DNA from: Kitasatospora papulosa
Lineage (GTDB): Bacteria; Actinomycetota; Actinomycetes; Streptomycetales; Streptomycetaceae
Assembly: GCF_000717245.1 (NCBI RefSeq)
Contig: NZ_JNYQ01000002.1
Span: forward strand, 496,001-560,000
DNA length: 64,000 nucleotides
Reading direction: 5' to 3'
The notes beneath the pieces were generated by a model. It made no database searches. It saw nothing but the letters and a program-made list of their open reading frames with translations, and was not told the DNA's origin. Shown in pieces: positions 59,929 to 64,000 of this stretch (position 1 is the first letter of the stretch; each line of letters begins with the position of its first letter). The translations under genes were made by a program, and so were the position numbers.

Positions 59929-60351
59929 CTACTCCGGGCCGGCCGCGACTTCGCCGTCGTCGATCGGCCGGATCAGGACCGGGTGGACGGGTGTGCCCTC
60001 GGGCTGCGGACACCGGGCGACGCGCGCGGCGATCTCGGTGACCCTCTCCAGACTCTCGCAGTCGAGCACCCAGTACCCGGCGATCTGCTCCTTCGTCTCC
60101 CCGTACGGGCCGTCCGTGATCACGGGCCGGCCGTCGGGGCCGGCCAGCACCGCACGCGTCCTGGCGGGCTCGACCAGGCCGTTGGCGTCGACCATCTCAC
60201 CGGACTCGGCCAGATCGTTGTTGATGCTCTCCATGAAGGCGAACATCTCCTGCATGTCCTTCTTGCTCCAGGCAGGGCTCCCGCCGGACGACTCGCCGCT
60301 CATGGCCGCGTAGTCGGCCTGTGAACCCTGGACCATCACGAGGTACTTCAT
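59929..60351 (-). CDS. YciI-family protein
   Basis: 140 aa. DGPF/YCII signature: MKYLVMVQGSQADYAAM, then PVITDGPYGETKEQIAGYWVLDCESLE. The group is often encoded beside ECF sigma factors, but none is adjacent here. CGAGGAGCGACG precedes ATG. The 180 bp between it and the HhH-GPD start show no feature. Confidence 0.88.
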   Translation of the reverse strand: MKYLVMVQGSQADYAAMSGESSGGSPAWSKKDMQEMFAFMESINNDLAESGEMVDANGLVEPARTRAVLAGPDGRPVITDGPYGETKEQIAGYWVLDCESLERVTEIAARVARCPQPEGTPVHPVLIRPIDDGEVAAGPE

Positions 60352-60531
60352 CGTCGCTCCTCGGCTCTCGCTCGTCGCCCCTTGCGGGCGACCTCCACAG
60401 AGGACGTCGAAGCCCGTGAGGGGTTCTCGCCACCACGCGGGAGGATTTCCGAAATCACTCCGCCGCGCGGGCCGGAAAGCGGCCCCCGTAGAGTTCGGCT
60501 GCCTTGTCCGACCAACCCCGAGGTGCCGGCC

Positions 60532-61803
60532 GTGTCCCCCGCATCACCCCTTCCCGCCGTCCCGGCGCCCGCGTCCGCCGTGAGCGTCGTGGGGATAGGT
60601 GCCGACGGCTGGGCGGGCCTGCCGGAGACCGCGCGCGCGGTGCTCCTGGACGCCGAGGTCCTGATCGGCGGTGAGCGCCAGCTGGGTCTGCTCCCGCCGG
60701 AGTGCGGGGGCCGGCGCGTGCCCTGGCCCTCGCCCCTGCGGCCCGCCGTGCAGCCGCTGCTCGCGGCGCACGCGGACAGCAGGACCGCCGTGCTGGCCAG
60801 CGGCGACCCCATGTTCTACGGCATCGGCCGGGCGCTCACCGAGGAGCTGGGCGCCGACGCGCTCCGCGTGCTGCCGCACCCGTCCTCGGTGTCGTACGCC
60901 TGCGCCCGGCTCGGCTGGCCCGTGGAGGACACCGAGACGGTCACTCTGGTCGGCCGCCCCACGGCCCGGCTGACGCGAGCGCTGCACGACGGTCGCCGGC
61001 TGCTGGTGCTCTCCGCGGACGCCACCACGCCCGCCGCGGTCGCCGCACTGCTCCGGGACCGAGGCTTCGGGCCCAGCCGGATCCGGGTGCTGGAACAGCT
61101 CGGCTCGGAGGCGGAGGACTGCCTGGACGGCACTGCCGACGCCTGGGAGCACCCGCCCGGGGACCCGCTCAACGTCATCGCGGTGGACTGCCGGAGCACC
61201 CCCGGCGCGCTGCGCCTCGGAGCGGTGCCCGGTCTGCCCGACGAGGCGTACGAACACGACGGCCAGCTCACCAAACGCCATGTCCGCGCGGCCACACTCG
61301 GTGTGCTCGCACCCGCCCCCGGAGAACTCCTGTGGGACGTCGGCGGCGGTTCCGGTTCGATCGCGGCCGAATGGATGCGGGCCCACCCCTCCTGCCGGGC
61401 CGTCACCGTCGAACGCGATCCGGAACGGGCACGGCGCATCGCCCGCAACGCGGACCGGCTCGGGGTCCCCGGGCTGCGCGTGGTCACCGGTCGCGCACCG
61501 GACGCCCTGGCCGGACTGCCGGTGCCGGACGCCGTGTTCATCGGGGGCGGGCTGACCGCACCCGGGCTGCTCGACGCCTGCTGGGAGGCGCTGCCCCCGG
61601 GCGGTCGCCTCGTCGCCAACACGGTCACGCTGGAGTCGGAGGCGCTGCTCGCCGAGTGGTACAAGCGGCTCGGCGGTCAGCTGGTCCGCCTCGCGGTGGC
61701 CCACGCCGTACCCGTAGGCACGTTCACCGGGTGGCGTCAGGCCATGCCCGTCACCCAGTGGTCCGTACAGAAAACCTCGCACGCTCCAGGAGACGACAGA
61801 TGA
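60532..61803 (+). CDS. cobL: Precorrin-6Y C5,15-methyltransferase (decarboxylating), CbiE-CbiT fusion
   Basis: 423 aa from GTG 60532. N-terminal tetrapyrrole methylase domain (VSVVGIGADGWAGL, then LASGDPMFYGIGRAL; about 10-205) and C-terminal CbiT SAM methyltransferase (LLWDVGGGSGSIAAEW, about 260-420). It methylates C5 and C15 of the corrin precursor and removes the acetate side chain. The stop overlaps the cobM ATG. Confidence 0.94.
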   Translation: MSPASPLPAVPAPASAVSVVGIGADGWAGLPETARAVLLDAEVLIGGERQLGLLPPECGGRRVPWPSPLRPAVQPLLAAHADSRTAVLASGDPMFYGIGRALTEELGADALRVLPHPSSVSYACARLGWPVEDTETVTLVGRPTARLTRALHDGRRLLVLSADATTPAAVAALLRDRGFGPSRIRVLEQLGSEAEDCLDGTADAWEHPPGDPLNVIAVDCRSTPGALRLGAVPGLPDEAYEHDGQLTKRHVRAATLGVLAPAPGELLWDVGGGSGSIAAEWMRAHPSCRAVTVERDPERARRIARNADRLGVPGLRVVTGRAPDALAGLPVPDAVFIGGGLTAPGLLDACWEALPPGGRLVANTVTLESEALLAEWYKRLGGQLVRLAVAHAVPVGTFTGWRQAMPVTQWSVQKTSHAPGDDR

Positions 61804-62549
61804 CCGTGTACTTCATCGGCGCGGGTCCCGGCGCCGCCGACCTGATCACGGTGCGCGGCGCCCGCGTCCTCGCCGCCAGTCCGGTCTGCCTGTACGCGGG
61901 CAGCCTGGTCCCCCGTGAACTGCTCGCCGAATGCCCTTCGGACGCCCGGCTCGTGGACACAGCCCTGCTGGACATCGACCAGATCACCGCCGAGCTGGTG
62001 CGGGCCCACGGAGAGGGCCAGGACGTCGCCCGGCTGCACTCCGGCGACCCCTCGGTCTTCAGCGCCGTGAACGAGCAGATGCGCCGGCTCGACGAGGCGG
62101 GCGTGCCCTACGAGGTGGTCCCCGGGGTCCCCGCCTTCGCGGCGGCGGCAGCGGCGCTCAAGCGGGAGCTGACGGTGCCCACGGTCGGTCAGACCGTGAT
62201 CCTCACCCGGATCGCCCAGCGGGCCACGGCGATGCCCGAGGGCGAGGACCTGGCCACCCTGGGCCGCAGCGGTGCGCTGATCGTGCTGCACCTCGCCGCG
62301 CGGTACGTGGACCGGGTGGTCGACGAACTGCTGCCGCACTACGGGGCCGAGTGCCCGACCGCCGTGGTCGCCATGGCCTCGCGCCCGGACGAGATCATCC
62401 TGCGCGGCACGCTGGACTCCATCGCGGAGCAGGTGAAATCGGCAGGGGTGATCCGGACGGCTGTGATCATGGTCGGCCGGACCCTGGGAGCGGAGCAGTT
62501 CCGCGACAGCCATCTGTACTCCCCGGCGCGCGACCGCCACACCTGCTGA
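61800..62549 (+). CDS. cobM: Precorrin-4 C11-methyltransferase
   Basis: 249 aa. Uroporphyrin-III-methylase fold: MTVYFIGAGPGAADLITVRG, YAGSLVP, LHSGDPSVFSAVNEQM and GVPAFAAAAAAL. Adds a SAM methyl group at C11 in corrin synthesis. ATG overlaps the cobL stop by 4 bp, indicating translational coupling. Followed by a strong terminator. Confidence 0.94.
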   Translation: MTVYFIGAGPGAADLITVRGARVLAASPVCLYAGSLVPRELLAECPSDARLVDTALLDIDQITAELVRAHGEGQDVARLHSGDPSVFSAVNEQMRRLDEAGVPYEVVPGVPAFAAAAAALKRELTVPTVGQTVILTRIAQRATAMPEGEDLATLGRSGALIVLHLAARYVDRVVDELLPHYGAECPTAVVAMASRPDEIILRGTLDSIAEQVKSAGVIRTAVIMVGRTLGAEQFRDSHLYSPARDRHTC

Positions 62550-62579
62550 CGACGGCGCGGCGGATGCCGGTCCCTGGGC

Positions 62580-62612
62580 GGGCGGGCGCGACGGACACCG
62601 TCGCGCCCGCCC
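62580..62612. terminator. Terminator between convergent cobM and cbiD
   Basis: Perfect 15-bp stem with an ACA loop, 31 bp after cobM and 5 bp beyond the cbiD stop; probably serves both. Confidence 0.9.
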
Positions 62613-62616
62613 CTGC

Positions 62617-63735
62617 TCAGCGCGGGTCGCTGCGCCCCACGACGGCGCCCGCCCGGTCGATGCAGATGACGTCCACCGCGACCGGAGCTCCCCGCAGCAC
62701 CGACAGCGCCTCGTCCCGTGCCGCCACCGCGACCAGGTCGCCCAGCGGGACGCCTGCCGCCATGCACAACTGCAGAGCGGCGAGGCCGGTGTTGGCGACC
62801 TCGATCTCGGCCGCCAGCTCCTCGCTCGCGCCCCCCTGACGTGCCAGCCGCGCCAGGAACGGCTTGTCCACCTGGGAACGGCCCGAGTGAAGGTCCAGAT
62901 GTCCGGCGGCCAGTTTGGACAGCTTGGCGAACCCGCCGCAGATGGTCAGCCGCTCCACCGGATGCCGCCGCACGTACTTCAGCACGGCGCCCGCGAAGTC
63001 ACCCATGTCCAGCAGGGCGATCTCCGGCAGCCCGTACTCGGCCACCACCGTCTTCTCCGAGGTCGAGCCCGTGCACCCCGCGACATGCCGGTGTCCGGCC
63101 GCGAGCGCCACGTCCACCCCGCGGCGGATCGAGTCGATCCAGGCCGAGCAGGAGTAGGGCACCACGATGCCCGTCGTGCCCAGGATCGAGATTCCGCCCA
63201 GGATGCCCAGGCGAATGTTCCACGTGAAACGTGCGATCTCCTCACCGTCGTCCACCGAGACCGTGATCTCGACGTCGCCGGTGCCACCGTGTTCCGCCGC
63301 CACCCGCGCGATGTGATCCCGCATCATCTGGCGGGGAACGGGGTTGATCGCGGGCTCTCCGACCTCGAGCGGGAGCCCGGGGAGTGTCACCGTTCCCACG
63401 CCGGGCCCCGCCTTGAACACCACCCCGGACCCCGCGGGCAGCAGCCGTACGGTGGACCGCACCAGGGCGCCGTGGGTGACGTCCGGATCGTCGCCCGCGT
63501 CCTTGACCACGCCTGCCGTGGCCCGTCCGTCGCCGAGCTCCTCCACCGCCAGCGCGAAGGCGGGGGTCTGGCCCTTGGGCAGGGTGATGGTCACCGGGTC
63601 GGGGAACTCGCCGGTCAGCAGCGCGGTGTACGCGGCCGTGGTCGCCGCCGTCGCGCAGGCCCCGGTCGTCCATCCCGGCCGCAGACCGGTGTGCTTGAGT
63701 TGGGCGGTGCGCCCGCCCTGCGCCTCACTGCTCAT
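62617..63735 (-). CDS. cbiD: Cobalt-precorrin-5B C1-methyltransferase
   Basis: 372 aa from ATG 63735 (GTG 63762 is an alternative but would overlap the divergent cobK start). CbiD hallmarks: LRPGWTTGACATAATTAAY, GAINPVPRQM-like EPAINPVPRQM, GTTGIVVPYS, and the C-terminal ICGGFAKLSKLAAGHLDLHS. Methylates C1 and triggers ring contraction chemistry in the cobalt-early naming. Convergent with cobM. Confidence 0.93.
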   Translation of the reverse strand: MSSEAQGGRTAQLKHTGLRPGWTTGACATAATTAAYTALLTGEFPDPVTITLPKGQTPAFALAVEELGDGRATAGVVKDAGDDPDVTHGALVRSTVRLLPAGSGVVFKAGPGVGTVTLPGLPLEVGEPAINPVPRQMMRDHIARVAAEHGGTGDVEITVSVDDGEEIARFTWNIRLGILGGISILGTTGIVVPYSCSAWIDSIRRGVDVALAAGHRHVAGCTGSTSEKTVVAEYGLPEIALLDMGDFAGAVLKYVRRHPVERLTICGGFAKLSKLAAGHLDLHSGRSQVDKPFLARLARQGGASEELAAEIEVANTGLAALQLCMAAGVPLGDLVAVAARDEALSVLRGAPVAVDVICIDRAGAVVGRSDPR

Positions 63736-63750
63736 GGATGGACCGATCGG

Positions 63751-64000
63751 ATGCCCTTGCACGTACTCGTCCTCGGCGGCACGACGGAGGCCCGCAGAGT
63801 GGCGGAGTCCCTGGTGGCCCTCGACGGGGTCCGGGTGACCAGCTCACTCGCCGGTCGCGTCGCCCAGCCGAAGCTGCCGCCGGGCGAGGTGCGCGTCGGT
63901 GGCTTCGGTGGAGCCGAAGGCATGGCCGATTGGCTCCGCGCACACCCTGTGGATGCGGTCATCGACGCCACCCATCCCTTCGCCGGCACGATCAGTTTCA
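63751..64000 (+). CDS. cobK: Precorrin-6A reductase, N-terminal part (runs off the window)
   Basis: 83 codons are visible. MPLHVLVLGGTTEARRVAESL is the NADPH-binding start of CobK/CbiJ, followed by VTSSLAGRVAQPKLPPGEVRVGGFGGAEGMADWL and ATHPFAGTISF, both family signatures. Divergent from cbiD with 15 bp between starts. Confidence 0.92.
   Translation, partial: MPLHVLVLGGTTEARRVAESLVALDGVRVTSSLAGRVAQPKLPPGEVRVGGFGGAEGMADWLRAHPVDAVIDATHPFAGTISF

Noticed and set aside
60352..60531. Cobalamin riboswitch in front of cobL
   Set aside because: I could not find the conserved B12-box sequence or the expected junction layout in the 180-bp leader.

Overview
The window is chromosomal DNA from a high-G+C actinomycete, almost certainly a Streptomyces. 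The evidence is strong third-position G/C bias, GTG starts, perfect G/C-rich terminator hairpins, leaderless-type promoters, tandem SigB-family sporulation/stress sigma factors, and an actinomycete integrative and conjugative element (AICE). From memory, the order of the chromosomal genes (HtrA-like protease, sigma factors, two-component operon, MFS pumps, the sigN/sigF pair, tadA, upp) resembles the SCO3977-SCO4043 region of S. coelicolor; no alignment was run.

Layout. 1-1990: start of a glycerophosphodiester phosphodiesterase gene and a membrane-anchored HtrA-like protease. 1990-2076: tRNA-Ser(UGA), which is the attachment site of a roughly 15 kb AICE (2019-17061) bounded by 3'-tRNA direct repeats. 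In order, the AICE carries: a GntR regulator with a hypothetical gene; a tightly overlapping operon of small proteins ending in a second GntR regulator (3447-5512); a low-G+C cargo island (about 5590-8270) with a reverse transcriptase, a two-TM NUDIX-like protein and structured flanking DNA; a divergent Pif-like Nudix gene and KorSA-like GntR gene sharing 16-bp operators; a transfer operon (SCO3933-like, FtsK/TraB translocase, SpdA/B-like spread proteins); a rolling-circle initiator; Xis; a tyrosine integrase; and one more cargo gene before attR.

17.1-26.6 kb: an AEP-type primase/polymerase, a small secreted protein, a SigE-family sigma factor, an acyl-CoA synthetase, a very large PAS/REC protein with a degenerate kinase core, and an SSI-type protease inhibitor. 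27.0-33.3 kb: tRNA-Ser(GCU), tRNA-Arg(ACG), an NDH-like flavoprotein next to an ECF41 sigma factor, membrane proteins, a DUF2797 protein and an amidohydrolase. 33.4-39.4 kb: one operon of response regulator, histidine kinase, GT2/GtrA and GT39-type glycosyltransferases. 39.6-53.7 kb: three regulator/MFS pump units (TetR, MarR, TetR), with a hydroxyacid dehydrogenase, a PPOX protein, a YceI protein, sigN/sigF-like sigma factors and a Dabb protein between them. 53.7-60.4 kb: tRNA-Ser(CGA), tadA and its partner, upp, a LytR_C protein, an M28 aminopeptidase, an HhH-GPD protein and a YciI protein. 60.5-64 kb: corrin-ring genes cobL, cobM, cbiD and the start of cobK.

The most unusual content is the AICE cargo at 5591-8266. 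It has an intact YSDD reverse transcriptase with a helical C-terminal region, a co-directional TM-NUDIX partner 12 bp downstream, about 250 nt of densely hairpinned non-coding DNA directly upstream, and a 19-bp nested stem directly downstream. This looks like a candidate RT-based anti-phage module carried on a conjugative element. Function is inferred from gene families and context only.
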